The notes beneath the pieces were generated by a model, which did no database searches, was not told the origin of the DNA, and saw only the letters and a program-made list of their open reading frames with translations. From Gammaproteobacteria bacterium (GTDB lineage: Bacteria; Pseudomonadota; Gammaproteobacteria; Burkholderiales; Burkholderiaceae_B), in contig JAHIXK010000008.1 in the NCBI GenBank assembly GCA_018815245.1, positions 233,955-297,954 of the forward strand: DNA of 64,000 nucleotides. Reading direction: 5' to 3'. Shown here piece after piece: positions 1-11,321 of the stretch (positions are counted from its first letter, which is position 1; every line of letters begins with the position of its first letter). The position numbers and the translations under genes are program-made.

Positions 1-1
1 A

Positions 2-271
2 GCCATTAAATACGGCGTGCGCAAAATCAACATCGACACCGACATTCGCCTGGCCATGACAGGCGCGGTGCGCAAGTTCCTGTTTGAAAACCCCGACAAG
101 TTTGATGCGCGTGAATGGCTGAAACCCGCACGCGAAGCGGCCAAGCAGATATGCAAGCAGCGTTACATGGAATTCGGTTGTGAAGGGCAGGGCGCGAAGA
201 TCAAGCCAATTGGCTTGACTGAGATTGCGCAAAAATACGCCACCGGCGAATTGGCCCAGATCGTGCAGTAA
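2..271 (+). CDS. fba: Fructose-bisphosphate aldolase class II, C-terminal part
   Basis: This is the 3' end of a gene running in from the left edge; the reading frame is open from base 2 and 89 codons remain. The tail has the features of class II (zinc-dependent) aldolases of the long, Calvin-cycle-type subgroup: the KINIDTDIRLA segment that contributes to the phosphate/active site, and the C-terminal AREAAKQICKQRYMEFG helix. The enzyme cleaves or forms fructose-1,6-bisphosphate from DHAP and glyceraldehyde-3-phosphate in glycolysis and gluconeogenesis. A strong hairpin-plus-T terminator follows. The N-terminal zinc ligands lie outside the window. Confidence 0.93.
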   Translation, partial: AIKYGVRKINIDTDIRLAMTGAVRKFLFENPDKFDAREWLKPAREAAKQICKQRYMEFGCEGQGAKIKPIGLTEIAQKYATGELAQIVQ

Positions 272-297
272 CTTGTTTTACACCCCCGGTAGAAACT

Positions 298-328
298 CAC
301 GCGGGCTGTGCCCCGCGTGTTTTATTTT
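298..328 (+). terminator. Rho-independent terminator after fba
   Basis: The perfect 8-bp stem CACGCGGG (298-305) / CCCGCGTG (312-319) with a 6-nt loop is followed directly by TTTTATTTTTA. It sits 27 bp after the aldolase stop and 30 bp before purC, so it separates the two transcription units. Confidence 0.85.
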
Positions 329-358
329 TATAAGCCTGAATCCCACGAGGCCAATTGA

Positions 359-1255
359 ATGAGTACTGTGTTTGAAACCAAGCTGACTTCCCTGCCACTG
401 CTGCATCGCGGAAAAGTTAGGGAAAATTTTTCAGTCGGTGACGACAAAATGTTGATCGTGGCCAGCGACCGTTTGTCCGCCTTCGACGTTATTCTGGATC
501 AACCCATCCCCGAGAAAGGCATGGTGCTGACCCAGATGGCCCAGTTCTGGTTCGACATTCTGGCCGACGTAGTACCCAATCACCTCACCGGCATTGCGCC
601 AGAAACGGTGGTGTCTGCCGAAGAAGCCCCGCAAATCAAGGGCCGCGCCATGGTGGTCAAAAAGTTGAAAGCCCTGCCCATTGAGGCTGTGGTGCGTGGT
701 TACTTGATTGGTTCAGGCTGGAAAGACTACCAGGCCACTGGCGCCGTGTGTGGCATCAAGCTGCCATCCGGCATGCAAATGGCTGCGAAGCTTGAAGAAC
801 CCATTTTTACACCTGCCACCAAAGCAGCCATGGGCGAGCACGATGAAAACATCGATTTCGCCACCATGAGCGATGTGGTGGGTGCTGATTTGGCCCATCA
901 AATCCGTGACGTGTCCATTGCCCTTTACACCAAGGCCAGTGATTACGCCGCGCGCCAGGGCATTATCATTGCCGACACCAAATTTGAATTCGGCCTGGAC
1001 GAAAACGGCACCCTGACCTTGATGGACGAGGTGCTGACCGCCGATTCGTCGCGCTTTTGGCCTGCAGACCAATACCAGGTGGGCATTTCCCCGCCATCGT
1101 ACGACAAACAGTTTGTTCGTGATTATCTGGAAAGCGTGCCGGGCTGGAACAAAAAAGCGCCTGCGCCTACACTTCCACTAGAGATCATTGACAAAACAGC
1201 GGCCAAATACCGACAGGCCTATGAAATTCTGACTGGACGCCTTTGGATTGGATAA
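359..1255 (+). CDS. purC: Phosphoribosylaminoimidazole-succinocarboxamide synthase
   Basis: SAICAR synthase joins aspartate to CAIR with ATP hydrolysis, the eighth step of IMP synthesis. The 298-aa length matches the longer bacterial/yeast-like form. Recognisable family segments are the N-terminal [17 protein letters not shown] nucleotide-binding region, ASDRLSAFD, the [14 protein letters not shown] stretch, and DTKFEFG with [14 protein letters not shown] near the C-terminus. It opens a purine cluster with purE (4 bp after the stop) and purK, so the three probably share a transcript that begins after the aldolase terminator. Confidence 0.96.
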   Translation: MSTVFETKLTSLPLLHRGKVRENFSVGDDKMLIVASDRLSAFDVILDQPIPEKGMVLTQMAQFWFDILADVVPNHLTGIAPETVVSAEEAPQIKGRAMVVKKLKALPIEAVVRGYLIGSGWKDYQATGAVCGIKLPSGMQMAAKLEEPIFTPATKAAMGEHDENIDFATMSDVVGADLAHQIRDVSIALYTKASDYAARQGIIIADTKFEFGLDENGTLTLMDEVLTADSSRFWPADQYQVGISPPSYDKQFVRDYLESVPGWNKKAPAPTLPLEIIDKTAAKYRQAYEILTGRLWIG

Positions 1256-1259
1256 GCAC

Positions 1260-1784
1260 ATGATTGAAAGCACCCCCCACCTGCACACATCCGACCATCC
1301 CAAAGTGGGTGTGGTCATGGGTTCGTCTTCCGACTGGGAGGTGATGAAAAACGCCGTCCAGGTGCTGCGCGACTTCGGCGTAGACTACGAAGCACGTGTG
1401 GTTTCTGCTCACCGCATGCCCGATGAAATGTTTGCCTACGCCGAAACAGCCAGCACGCGCGGCATTCAGGTGATCATCGCCGGTGCGGGCGGTGCTGCCC
1501 ACTTGCCCGGCATGCTGGCAGCAAAAACGATTGTCCCGGTGATGGGTGTGCCTGTGCCGTCCAAGTACATGCGCGGCGAAGACTCGCTGTTGTCCATTGT
1601 TCAAATGCCCAAGGGCATTCCGGTGCACACCTTCGCCATCGGCGAGGCGGGTGCGGCCAATGCGGCCTTGGGTGCGGTGGCTATTTTGGCCTTGACCGAC
1701 ACTGAACTGAATCACAAATTGCAGGAATTCCGCGTCAGCCAGTCCAACGTGGCGCGCGAAATGGAACTGCCCCCATTGCGTTGA
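1260..1784 (+). CDS. purE: N5-carboxyaminoimidazole ribonucleotide mutase
   Basis: Class I PurE moves the carboxyl group of N5-CAIR to C4 of the imidazole to give CAIR. The family signatures are clear: [14 protein letters not shown] near the N-terminus, [11 protein letters not shown], and [18 protein letters not shown] placed the start at the ATG at 1260. An in-frame TTG at 1248 would overlap purC and adds only MDKH. PurE works with PurK, encoded 17 bp downstream, and the pair replaces the single class II PurE of animals. Confidence 0.95.
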   Translation: MIESTPHLHTSDHPKVGVVMGSSSDWEVMKNAVQVLRDFGVDYEARVVSAHRMPDEMFAYAETASTRGIQVIIAGAGGAAHLPGMLAAKTIVPVMGVPVPSKYMRGEDSLLSIVQMPKGIPVHTFAIGEAGAANAALGAVAILALTDTELNHKLQEFRVSQSNVAREMELPPLR

Positions 1785-1801
1785 TTATTTAAACCACACA
1801 C

Positions 1802-2977
1802 ATGAGCAAGATCGAATTCAAAGCAGCCAAACCCGGTCAATGGCTTGGCCTGTTGGGCGGAGGCCAGTTGGGCCGCATGTTCTGCATGGCTGCGCAAAGC
1901 ATGGGGTACCGTGTGCTGGTGCTCGACCCCGTGGCCAATGGCCCTGCCGGGTCTGTGGCTGACGACCAGGTGTTGGCCGATTACCTGGACGATCAGGGCT
2001 TGGCGAAACTGGCCCAGCGCTGTGTGGGTGTTACCACCGAATTTGAGAATGTACCCGCTTTGGCGCTCGATACCCTGTCCAAAAGCATTCCGGTCAGCCC
2101 CTCCGCTTTTTCCGTGGGTGTGGCGCAAAATCGCATTGAAGAAAAAGCCTACATCAGTGGCTGTGGCGTGCCCGTTGCACCGCATGCGGCCATTCGCAAC
2201 AAGGTTGACATCACAGATGCACTGGCTGATCTGCTACCCGGTATCCTGAAAACTGCACGCCTTGGCTACGACGGCAAGGGCCAGGTTCGTGTGAAAACGC
2301 TGGATGAAGTGCGCAAGGCGTTTGCCGACCTGAACGAAGTTGAATGCGTGCTTGAAAAGCGCCTTACCTTGCAAAAAGAAGTGTCGGTGATTGTGGCGCG
2401 CGACCACAAAGGCGAATGCGCCACCTTTCCCGTGGCAGAAAACCACCATCGCAAGGGTATTTTGGCAACCACCATTGTTCCTGCCCGAATTGACGGCGCC
2501 ATGGCCGCCCAAGCCCGCGCCAATGCAATTGCCATCGCAGGGACGCTCGATTACGTGGGCGTGTTGTGTGTGGAATTTTTCGTGGTCGATGAAATGGGCC
2601 TGGTGGTCAATGAAATTGCACCACGCCCCCACAACAGCGGCCATTACTCGATTGATGCCTGTGTTACCTGTCAATTTGAGCAGCAAACGCGCGTATTGGC
2701 CGGTTTGCCCTTGGGCGACACCCGCCAGCACAGCCCGGCTGTCATGGTGAATTTGCTGGGCGACCTTTGGTACGGTGCTGATGGCAGCGTGCGCGAGCCT
2801 GCCTGGGAAAAAGTATTGGCCATTCCCGAAGTGAAGTTGCACTTGTACGGCAAAGAACAAGCCAGGGTGGGCCGAAAAATGGGCCACATCACCGTGATTG
2901 CGGAAACACTGGACCGTGCCCTTGCTGTTGCCCAGGAAGTGCGCGACCTGCTCGGTATTGGCGATGACGACGACTGA
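1802..2977 (+). CDS. purK: N5-carboxyaminoimidazole ribonucleotide synthase
   Basis: This ATP-grasp enzyme makes N5-CAIR from AIR, bicarbonate and ATP, the substrate for PurE. The 391-aa protein begins with a Rossmann-like LGLLGGGQLGRMF motif, has the ATP-grasp KTARLGYDGKGQ segment near residue 145, and the family-specific NEIAPRPHNSGHY metal/substrate loop near residue 270. The last 14 bp overlap the start of the following tsaC-type gene, so translation of the two is probably coupled. Confidence 0.96.
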   Translation: MSKIEFKAAKPGQWLGLLGGGQLGRMFCMAAQSMGYRVLVLDPVANGPAGSVADDQVLADYLDDQGLAKLAQRCVGVTTEFENVPALALDTLSKSIPVSPSAFSVGVAQNRIEEKAYISGCGVPVAPHAAIRNKVDITDALADLLPGILKTARLGYDGKGQVRVKTLDEVRKAFADLNEVECVLEKRLTLQKEVSVIVARDHKGECATFPVAENHHRKGILATTIVPARIDGAMAAQARANAIAIAGTLDYVGVLCVEFFVVDEMGLVVNEIAPRPHNSGHYSIDACVTCQFEQQTRVLAGLPLGDTRQHSPAVMVNLLGDLWYGADGSVREPAWEKVLAIPEVKLHLYGKEQARVGRKMGHITVIAETLDRALAVAQEVRDLLGIGDDDD

Positions 2978-3995
2978 TTCAAGCCCACAGCATGTTCATG
3001 CCGAACTGCTGTGCGCCAATGAAGCCAATATTCAGCATTGCGCCACAGCGTTGCGGCAAGGCCAACTGGTGGCCTTCCCAACCGAAACCGTGTTTGGCCT
3101 GGGTGCTGCGGTTACGCAACTGGCTGCGATTCAGGGTATTTTCAAGGCCAAGGGTCGCCCTTCAGAGCACCCCTTGATTGCCCACGTGGCTCCCGGTGCA
3201 GCCTTAACTGGCTGGGTGGCTGAAGTAACACCCACCATGCAAAAGCTGATTGATGCGTTTTGGCCAGGTCCACTTACCTTGGTGGTGCCCAAAGGCGAAC
3301 GCATGCCATTGGAAGTAACTGGGGGTCAAAACTCGGTGGGTATTCGCTGCCCATCCCACACCGTGGCCATTGCATTGTTGAAAGCCACCGGTGTGCCGGT
3401 GGCTGCGCCTTCTGCCAACCGGTTTGGCAAGGTGAGCCCCACGCGTGCAAGCCATGTGCTGGCTGAATTGGGCGATCGAATCCCGTTCATTCTCGATGGT
3501 GAAGTGCCCGAAGTGGGCATTGAATCCACCATCGTTTCACTGCTCAACGACCAACCCGCTGTGCTTCGGCCCGGTGCCATTACTGCTGCGCAAATTGAAG
3601 CGGTGTTGGGCGTGCCTGTGAAAACCCATGGCGAAGTGTCGAAAACACCGAATGCCAATCCCCGTGTTTCCGGCGCACTGGAAAAGCACTACAGCCCGGA
3701 TGCAAAAGTGTGGGTATTGGAAGCCAGCGAATTGGAAGCTTTACCGGTTCAGTACAAAACCCTGTGCGTGGGCTGGACCGATGGGTTTTTGGCGCAGGCC
3801 GATGCATTGCGTGAACTGCATGCCGATGTATTGGTTGAAGCGCTGAACAACAACGCATCGGATGTGGCCAAGGCCTTGTATGCCACGCTTAGGCAAGCCG
3901 ATGAACTGGCTTGCAGACAGGTGTTGTTTGAAAAACCATTGGCCCACAGTAGTTGGGAGGCAGTTGCTGATCGTTTGAAACGCGCTTCCGCTTGA
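2964..3995 (+). CDS. L-threonylcarbamoyladenylate synthase (Sua5/YciO/YrdC type)
   Basis: The enzyme makes threonylcarbamoyl-AMP from threonine, bicarbonate and ATP, the first step of t6A37 tRNA modification. The YrdC domain is evident from VAFPTETVFGLGA near residue 38, KGRPSEHPL, and the SANRFGKVSPTRASHV stretch. At 343 aa it is the long Sua5 form, with a C-terminal SUA5-like domain after the PGAITAAQIEAVLG linker, rather than the short TsaC. The open frame extends back into purK, but the ATG at 2964 gives the expected N-terminus. The partner tsaE lies at 12406, so two t6A genes are in this window. Confidence 0.9.
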   Translation: MTTTDSSPQHVHAELLCANEANIQHCATALRQGQLVAFPTETVFGLGAAVTQLAAIQGIFKAKGRPSEHPLIAHVAPGAALTGWVAEVTPTMQKLIDAFWPGPLTLVVPKGERMPLEVTGGQNSVGIRCPSHTVAIALLKATGVPVAAPSANRFGKVSPTRASHVLAELGDRIPFILDGEVPEVGIESTIVSLLNDQPAVLRPGAITAAQIEAVLGVPVKTHGEVSKTPNANPRVSGALEKHYSPDAKVWVLEASELEALPVQYKTLCVGWTDGFLAQADALRELHADVLVEALNNNASDVAKALYATLRQADELACRQVLFEKPLAHSSWEAVADRLKRASA

Positions 3996-4010
3996 ATTTG
4001 CCTCTACGGT

Positions 4011-4390
4011 TTACATCTGCTGTGTGGGAATATGCCCGCGCTGCTCGGCAATCACATTGTTGTCATCAACAAACACCAGCCTGGGCTGGAATGTTTTGCA
4101 TTCTTCATCATCCAGCGTGCCGTAGGCCGCAATAATGACCAAATCGCCTTTTTGGGCACGGCGTGCTGCAGCACCATTCAGTGAAATCATGCCGCTGCCG
4201 CGTTCACCCTTGATTGCGTAGGTTGAAAAACGCTCGCCGTTGTCGATCACGTAAATGTCGATGCGCTGGAATTCGATAATGCCGGAAGCCTCTAGAAGGT
4301 TTTCGTCAATCGCGCATGAGCCTTCATAATGAAGTTCGCAGTGGGTCACTTTGGCCCGGTGAATTTTACCGAGCAACATTTCACGTTGCA

Positions 4391-4391
<1 letters not shown>
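4011..4391 (-). CDS. panD: Aspartate 1-decarboxylase precursor
   Basis: PanD makes beta-alanine from aspartate for pantothenate synthesis. The pro-enzyme self-cleaves at Gly24-Ser25 to form a pyruvoyl cofactor, and that dipeptide is at exactly this position here (HYEGSCAID). The 126-aa length and the catalytic Lys9 and Tyr58 region ([21 protein letters not shown]) are typical. Its start codon overlaps the panC stop by one base (TAATG). It is the last gene of the - strand run that starts at hda. Confidence 0.96.
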
Positions 4392-6080
<1,689 letters not shown>

Positions 6081-6111
6081 GATGTGTGCTCTCGTGTTTG
6101 TGCGTCGTGCG

Positions 6112-6753
6112 TTATTCAGACCAATTGAAGAATTCGCGGCGGCCTTTCATGCCGTCGATCTGGTTTAGCAGCAGCTCGAAGTCTTCTGAATGGTCAACCG
6201 GGTTCAAGTGCTCGGTGTTCACAATCAACAGGGGGGCGTCGTCGTAGTGGTAAAAAAAACGGCTGTAAGCATCGCTTAACTGCGACAAATAAGCCTCGGT
6301 GATGTTGGCCTCGTAGGGCGTGGCACGCTTTTGCACGCGCTCAATCAGCGCCTGCGGCGAGGCCTGCAGGTAAATGACCAGATCGGGTACGCTGGTTTGC
6401 GGGCGTTGATGCTGGTAGATCTGCTGATAAAGTTTCAGTTCTTCTTCGTCCAGTGTCAGGTTGGCAAACATGCGGTCTTTTTCCAGCAAAAAGTCGCTGA
6501 TCACCATGTTCTCGAAAAAGTCGCGTTGGGTTAAATCACGCAACTGGCCAATGCGCTGAAAAAGAAAAAACAATTGTGTGGGCAGGGCATACCGCGCAGG
6601 CTCCTGGTAAAACTTTTCCAGAAACGGGTTGTCTTCAGGTTTTTCAAGCAGCAGTTCGGCCTGGAATCGCTGGGCGATCAAGCGGGCCAGCGAAGTTTTA
6701 CCCACGCCGATGGGCCCTTCAATCACAATGTGGCGATACTTTTCTGACAACAA
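6112..6753 (-). CDS. Deoxynucleoside kinase family protein
   Basis: This is a P-loop kinase of the dNK/dGK family, which phosphorylates deoxyribonucleosides. The Walker A sequence [12 protein letters not shown] is at the N-terminus, and a DRMF-containing segment ([12 protein letters not shown]) matches the family's ERS/DR motif. There is no ATG. Three TTG codons (6759, 6753, 6750) are possible starts, and I chose 6753 because GGAG at 6761-6764 is then 7 nt away. Its place between folK and panB is a familiar betaproteobacterial order. The true substrate cannot be read from sequence. Confidence 0.85.
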   Translation of the reverse strand: MLSEKYRHIVIEGPIGVGKTSLARLIAQRFQAELLLEKPEDNPFLEKFYQEPARYALPTQLFFLFQRIGQLRDLTQRDFFENMVISDFLLEKDRMFANLTLDEEELKLYQQIYQHQRPQTSVPDLVIYLQASPQALIERVQKRATPYEANITEAYLSQLSDAYSRFFYHYDDAPLLIVNTEHLNPVDHSEDFELLLNQIDGMKGRREFFNWSE

Positions 6754-6827
6754 ATTCAATCTCCGGTGGGTGGCTTTCGCGCGGCCTCAGTGTAGCGCAC
6801 GGCTGCAACTGGTATTGGAAAAAAAGC

Positions 6828-7319
6828 TCAAATTGCCTTGACGATCTGATCCTGTGTTGCGGGCAAATAATTCCGGGCAAAACCCAAAGCTGGAATTTGC
6901 ACATTCGGGTTCAGTTGCAGCAGTGGTTCAAGCACAAAGCGGCGTAGGTGCATGCGGGGGTGCGGCACTGTCAGGGCTTGCGTATTAACGGTTTGCAAGC
7001 CAAACAAGAGCACATCTACATCAATGGGGCGTGGGGCATTGCGCGTGGTGCGCACTCGGCCCAACTGGGTTTCCAGGCCCAGGCAGGCCTTGAGCAATTC
7101 TTCAGCACCGCCCAGCCATTGAATTTCCAGCACCGAATTGACGTAATTCGGGCCAGTGGCGTCCACCGGGGCGCTTTCATAGCGGGGCGATTCTTTTACG
7201 TTCCGCGCAAGCGGGTGTTGCTGAAAATACTGCACCACCTCGTCGAACAGGGCCATGGGGTGGCCCAGGTTGCCACCCAGGCCCAAATAACACGGGGTGC
7301 CATTGGAAGGCCCGTTCAC
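6828..7319 (-). CDS. folK: 2-amino-4-hydroxy-6-hydroxymethyldihydropteridine pyrophosphokinase
   Basis: HPPK pyrophosphorylates 6-hydroxymethyl-dihydropterin in folate synthesis. The 163-aa protein has the LGLGGNLGHP N-terminus and the signature APRPIDVDVLLFG (about residues 93-106), including the magnesium-binding aspartates. The start is a GTG at 7319 that overlaps the pcnB stop (GTGA), indicating translational coupling. The next gene downstream is the deoxynucleoside kinase, after a gap of about 74 bp. Confidence 0.94.
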   Translation of the reverse strand: MNGPSNGTPCYLGLGGNLGHPMALFDEVVQYFQQHPLARNVKESPRYESAPVDATGPNYVNSVLEIQWLGGAEELLKACLGLETQLGRVRTTRNAPRPIDVDVLLFGLQTVNTQALTVPHPRMHLRRFVLEPLLQLNPNVQIPALGFARNYLPATQDQIVKAI

Positions 7320-8773
7320 TCGTCTTGCTGCCCTTGTTCAGCCCCGCCAGTATTCTGGCCGCCCATGCTGTTTTTGGGTTTTCTGCGCCGTCTTTTCTTT
7401 TTGGCAGCGCCGTCTGTTCCGGCGGGTGTGCCGCGCAGGGCTTCCAGCATGTTCTCGCGGTTGTTCACTTCTCCGTCGCTGAATTCACGCCACCATTCGG
7501 CCAATTCCACGTCAGCATCAATATCGCCCACCATGGCGCGCAGTTCGTAAAAATCAAGCGATGCGCGGAATTTTTGTTGTTCCAGCATTCGGAACGGGGC
7601 TTTGCCGGCACGTTTCTCAAAACGGGGCTGGAAGGCCCAAATTTCACGCATGTCGCCTGTCAGGCGGCGCGGAATGGCGGTGCGTTCGGCTTGCTCGGCC
7701 AGCACATCGTCCATGGCTGCAAACAGGGCGGGGAATTTCAATTCGCCTTGTTCCAGTTTTTCTTCCCAGCTTTCAAGCACCAAATGCCACAACAAACAGG
7801 CGAACAGGAAGCCGGGGCTGAGTGGTTTTCCTTCTTTTACGCGTTTGTCGGTGCGGGCCAGCGCCTCGGTCAGGAAAGGCTCGCCGCGCTCGTGTTCCAG
7901 AATGGCGTCGAGCAGCGGAAACACACCGTGGTGCAAGCCCGCTTCACGCAGGCCCTTCAGGCAGGCCATGGCTGAACCGCTCATCAGCAGTTTCAGCATT
8001 TCATCGAACAACCGGGAGGCTGGCACATTGCGAAGCAGGTCAGCCAGTTCCGCGATGGGTGCGTAGGTGGCTGGTTCAATATCGAAGTCAAGCTTTGCGG
8101 CAAAGCGCACAACGCGCAGCATGCGCACCGGGTCTTCGCGGTAGCGCAGGCTGGGTTCGCCGATCATGCGCAGCAAATTGGCACGCAGGTCTTCCATGCC
8201 ATGGTGGTAGTCCCACACGGTTTCTGTGCTGGGGTCGTAATACATGGCGTTCACGGTGAAGTCGCGGCGTGAGGCGTCTTCATCCTGGCGGCCGAATTCG
8301 TTGTCGCGCAGCACGCGGCCATGTTCGTCTTTGTCGTTGCTGGCACTGGCCATTGCACGGAAGGTGGATGTTTCAATGGTTTCCGGGCCGAACATCACAT
8401 GCACGATCTGGAAGCGACGCCCAATGACACGCGCACGCCGAAACAGGCGCTGGGTTTGTTCCGGGCTGGCGTCGGTGGCCACATCGAAGTCTTTGGGGCG
8501 CATGCCCAGCAGCAGGTCGCGCACGGCGCCGCCCACCACAAAGGCCTTGTAACCCTTGCTTTGCAGGGTTTCACACACGCGAATGGCATTGTGGCTGACC
8601 AGCCGCTTGTCAATTTTGTGCTCGGCTACACCCCACACTTTGGGTTTGTGTACGCCATAGCTGGCTTTGACTTTTCTGGATTCGCCCATGTTCAGGTGGG
8701 CCGCTGGTTTTGGGGCCTCACGCCCCAGTGTGGCGGGTTTGGAGAACATGCGTTTGAATAGTTTTTTGATCAT
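7316..8773 (-). CDS. pcnB: Poly(A) polymerase I
   Basis: PcnB adds 3' poly(A) tails to RNAs and so promotes their decay. The 485-aa protein has the class II nucleotidyltransferase head, with FVVGGAVRDLLLG followed by PKDFDVATDA (catalytic aspartates), RRDFTVNAM, and the DPVRMLRVVRFAAKL segment shared with CCA-adding enzymes. Its length and the strongly basic tail (KKKRRRRKPKN near the C-terminus) favour poly(A) polymerase over a CCA transferase. Its ATG overlaps the stop of the upstream HAD gene by ATGA. Confidence 0.92.
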   Translation of the reverse strand: MIKKLFKRMFSKPATLGREAPKPAAHLNMGESRKVKASYGVHKPKVWGVAEHKIDKRLVSHNAIRVCETLQSKGYKAFVVGGAVRDLLLGMRPKDFDVATDASPEQTQRLFRRARVIGRRFQIVHVMFGPETIETSTFRAMASASNDKDEHGRVLRDNEFGRQDEDASRRDFTVNAMYYDPSTETVWDYHHGMEDLRANLLRMIGEPSLRYREDPVRMLRVVRFAAKLDFDIEPATYAPIAELADLLRNVPASRLFDEMLKLLMSGSAMACLKGLREAGLHHGVFPLLDAILEHERGEPFLTEALARTDKRVKEGKPLSPGFLFACLLWHLVLESWEEKLEQGELKFPALFAAMDDVLAEQAERTAIPRRLTGDMREIWAFQPRFEKRAGKAPFRMLEQQKFRASLDFYELRAMVGDIDADVELAEWWREFSDGEVNNRENMLEALRGTPAGTDGAAKKKRRRRKPKNSMGGQNTGGAEQGQQDE

Positions 8774-9435
8774 TTGAACAACTCAAGTACGGGCCAGCCG
8801 CGGGCTTGCGCGATTTCTGTCAGTTTTTGGTCGGGGTTTGCAGCCACGGGGTGGGTGACGCATTCCAGCAGGGGCAGGTCATTGATCGAGTCGCTGTAAA
8901 AGTGGCTGCTCTCGAAGCTGTCCATGGCCCAGTTTTTTTCGGCCAGCCAGTCGTTCAGGCGTGTCACCTTGCCTTCCCGAAAGCTCGGCAGGCCAGCCAC
9001 TTTGCCAGTGTATTCACCATTCACCAGTTCGGGTTCGGTGGCAATCAAGGCTTCAATGCCAAATGCCTGCGCAATGGGCTGGGTAATAAAGCTGTTGGTG
9101 GCCGTGATGATCACGCACACCGCATTTGCGGCCTGGTGCTGTTTAACAAGTTCAAGTGCACCGGGCTTGATGTTGGGGCGAATTACTTCGGCCATGAATT
9201 CATGGTGCCAAATTGCCAGTTGTGCACGTTTGTTGTCGCGCAAGGGGCGCAGCTGGAAGTCGAGAAATTCATCAATGTTCAAAGTGCCCGCTTTGTAGTC
9301 GGCATAAAACTGGTCGTTTCGCGCTTCAAATTCAGCGCGGTCCAGAACCCCTTTGTTGATGAGGAATTGCGACCAGCCGTGGTCGGAATCAATGGGCAAC
9401 AGGGTGTTGTCCAAGTCAAACAGTGCGAGTTTCAT
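8770..9435 (-). CDS. HAD-superfamily phosphatase, subfamily IB
   Basis: This 221-aa protein has the HAD motif I FDLDNTL at the N-terminus, a motif II threonine in VIITATNSF, and motif III/IV residues in GKVTRLN and YSDSINDLPLLE. The layout matches the SerB-like IB subfamily, often annotated as a phosphoserine-phosphatase-like hydrolase. The substrate is not predictable; the cap region differs from true SerB. It overlaps hda by 20 bp and pcnB by 4 bp, so it belongs to the hda-panD transcript. Confidence 0.85.
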   Translation of the reverse strand: MKLALFDLDNTLLPIDSDHGWSQFLINKGVLDRAEFEARNDQFYADYKAGTLNIDEFLDFQLRPLRDNKRAQLAIWHHEFMAEVIRPNIKPGALELVKQHQAANAVCVIITATNSFITQPIAQAFGIEALIATEPELVNGEYTGKVAGLPSFREGKVTRLNDWLAEKNWAMDSFESSHFYSDSINDLPLLECVTHPVAANPDQKLTEIAQARGWPVLELFK

Positions 9436-10111
9436 ATTCTCGGATTACCAGACTTTCTCGTCGTTTCATCCAGTGTCGCAGCAAATTCACGCTCACCGGT
9501 TTTTGTTGTTCAAGGGAGAAGCGATCCAGCCCATCCATCACCGCCATCAGCGAACCCATGTCCCGTTGAAAGTAGCGTAAGGCGTATTCAATCACTTCCT
9601 CGCTAAGCTGCAGGCCGCGCGATCTTGCCATGGCTTGCAGGGCTTCGTATTTCTCGTCATCGCTCAAGGGTTGTACGCGCAGGCACAAACCCGATTCAAT
9701 GCGCGTGCGCAAGTCGTCTCGCAGCTTTAGTTCTGCTGTTGGAAACCCGCCCGCCAAAATGATTTTACCGGGTTTGTTCTCTGCCAGGCTTGAATTGAAG
9801 GCGTTGAACAGCTGCACCTGTGAATAGGGTGTCAGTTGTTCGATGTTGTCGATCACCAAAGCCTGTTCGCTGGGCTTGAACACAAAGCGGTTGTTGCCCG
9901 CCACCACATTCACGCCCAATTTTGCAGTAACACCCCGCAACAGGTGGCTTTTGCCGCAACCGGGGGGGCCGTACACGTAAATAAAGGGGCTTGTGCCTTG
10001 CTTGCCATGCAATTGCTGCAACTCATGCACAAGCTGGCCATTCTGCCCCACCAGGAAGTTGGACAGCGTGGGCCTTGGGGGCGTGAACACATCGAGAAGC
10101 AACTGTTGCAT
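9416..10111 (-). CDS. hda: DnaA regulatory inactivator Hda
   Basis: Hda is a short DnaA-like AAA+ protein that, with the DNA-loaded beta clamp, stimulates ATP hydrolysis by DnaA after initiation. The N-terminal MQQLLLDVF fits the clamp-binding QL-rich motif, followed by [13 protein letters not shown], a Walker [13 protein letters not shown], and VIDNIEQL as Walker B. The C-terminus ends without a DnaA DNA-binding domain, as expected. The frame opens at a TTG at 10123, but the ATG at 10111 puts the clamp motif at the N-terminus. It heads the - strand run toward panD and diverges from purM. Confidence 0.9.
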   Translation of the reverse strand: MQQLLLDVFTPPRPTLSNFLVGQNGQLVHELQQLHGKQGTSPFIYVYGPPGCGKSHLLRGVTAKLGVNVVAGNNRFVFKPSEQALVIDNIEQLTPYSQVQLFNAFNSSLAENKPGKIILAGGFPTAELKLRDDLRTRIESGLCLRVQPLSDDEKYEALQAMARSRGLQLSEEVIEYALRYFQRDMGSLMAVMDGLDRFSLEQQKPVSVNLLRHWMKRRESLVIREYETRTV

Positions 10112-10269
10112 GGGCATTGCCAAAGCGGGGGGAGAATCAAGCAGCCCCCAATAATACCCTTGAATGGCACTTTTTAAGCCTTGTCTCGGTTAAAATAAGC
10201 CCACTCGCGCTTGCGGCCCCAAACCCGATGCAAGCACCTCTGCATCACAATTTTTCGGATCGAATTTCC

Positions 10270-11310
10270 ATGAATTCTCCCTTGACCTACAAAGACGCTG
10301 GCGTTGACATGCAAGCTGGCGACGATCTGGTAGATGCCATCAAACCCTTGGCCAAACGCACCATGCGCCCTGGCGTGTTGGCCGGTATTGGCGGTTTTGG
10401 TGCCATGTTTGAAGTACCCAAGGGCTTTAAGGAGCCAGTGCTGGTTTCCGGCACCGATGGTGTGGGCACCAAACTGCGTTTGGCCTTTGAATGGAATATT
10501 CACAACACCGTGGGCATCGATCTGGTGGCCATGAGCGCCAACGACATTCTGGTGCAGGGTGCTGAACCCTTGTACTTCCTCGACTATTTCGCGTGTGGCA
10601 AGCTTGACGTTAAAACCGCAGCCAGCGTGGTGGGCGGCATTGCCTATGGCTGTGAACAGGCAGGTTGCGCACTGATTGGCGGTGAAACCGCTGAAATGCC
10701 CGGCATGTACCCCGATGGTGAATACGACCTGGCCGGCTTTGCGGTGGGTATTGTTGAGAAGTCTGAAATTCTGGATGCCAGCAAAGTGAAAGCGGGCGAC
10801 GTTATTTTGGGTCTGGCTTCCAACGGCATTCATTCCAATGGCTTTTCACTGGTTCGTAAAATTCTGGAACGTGCGCAGCCCGATTTGAACCAGCTTTGCG
10901 ACGGCATGCCCTTGCGTGAAGCCATCATGGCACCCACCCGCATGTACGTTAAGCCGGTGCTTGAATTGATCAAGAAAGTACCGGTTCATGCGCTGGCCCA
11001 CATCACTGGTGGTGGTTTGGTAGAAAACATTCCCCGCGTGTTGCCTGATAACCTAGTAGCCGAGCTGGATCGCGGTACATGGCCGGAAACTGAACTGTTC
11101 AAATGGCTGCAAGAAAACGGCCAGGTGCCGTTTGATGAAATGAACCGCGTGTTCAACTGCGGCATTGGCATGATTGTGGTGTTGCCCGCAGAACAGGCCA
11201 AGGCTGCAATGGATTTGCTGGCTGCAGCTGGTGAAAAAGTTTACCAGGTTGGCGTGGTTCGCCAGCGTGTGGATGGTGAAGCGCATACGATCGTTAGGCC
11301 TGCGCACTAA
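10270..11310 (+). CDS. purM: Phosphoribosylformylglycinamidine cyclo-ligase
   Basis: AIR synthetase closes the imidazole ring in purine synthesis. The 346-aa protein starts [13 protein letters not shown] and has [16 protein letters not shown], the [13 protein letters not shown] loop, and [13 protein letters not shown], all diagnostic of PurM. The open frame begins at 10117, but the ATG at 10270 matches the family N-terminus. It stands alone, diverging from hda, with a possible -10 TAAAAT at 10191-10196 and about 67 bp of leader. Confidence 0.95.
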   Translation: MNSPLTYKDAGVDMQAGDDLVDAIKPLAKRTMRPGVLAGIGGFGAMFEVPKGFKEPVLVSGTDGVGTKLRLAFEWNIHNTVGIDLVAMSANDILVQGAEPLYFLDYFACGKLDVKTAASVVGGIAYGCEQAGCALIGGETAEMPGMYPDGEYDLAGFAVGIVEKSEILDASKVKAGDVILGLASNGIHSNGFSLVRKILERAQPDLNQLCDGMPLREAIMAPTRMYVKPVLELIKKVPVHALAHITGGGLVENIPRVLPDNLVAELDRGTWPETELFKWLQENGQVPFDEMNRVFNCGIGMIVVLPAEQAKAAMDLLAAAGEKVYQVGVVRQRVDGEAHTIVRPAH

Positions 11311-11321
11311 TTTTTTTGCGA

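Noticed and set aside
10174..10833. A 219-codon - strand frame opposite purM
   Set aside because: Antisense shadow of purM with no start signals.
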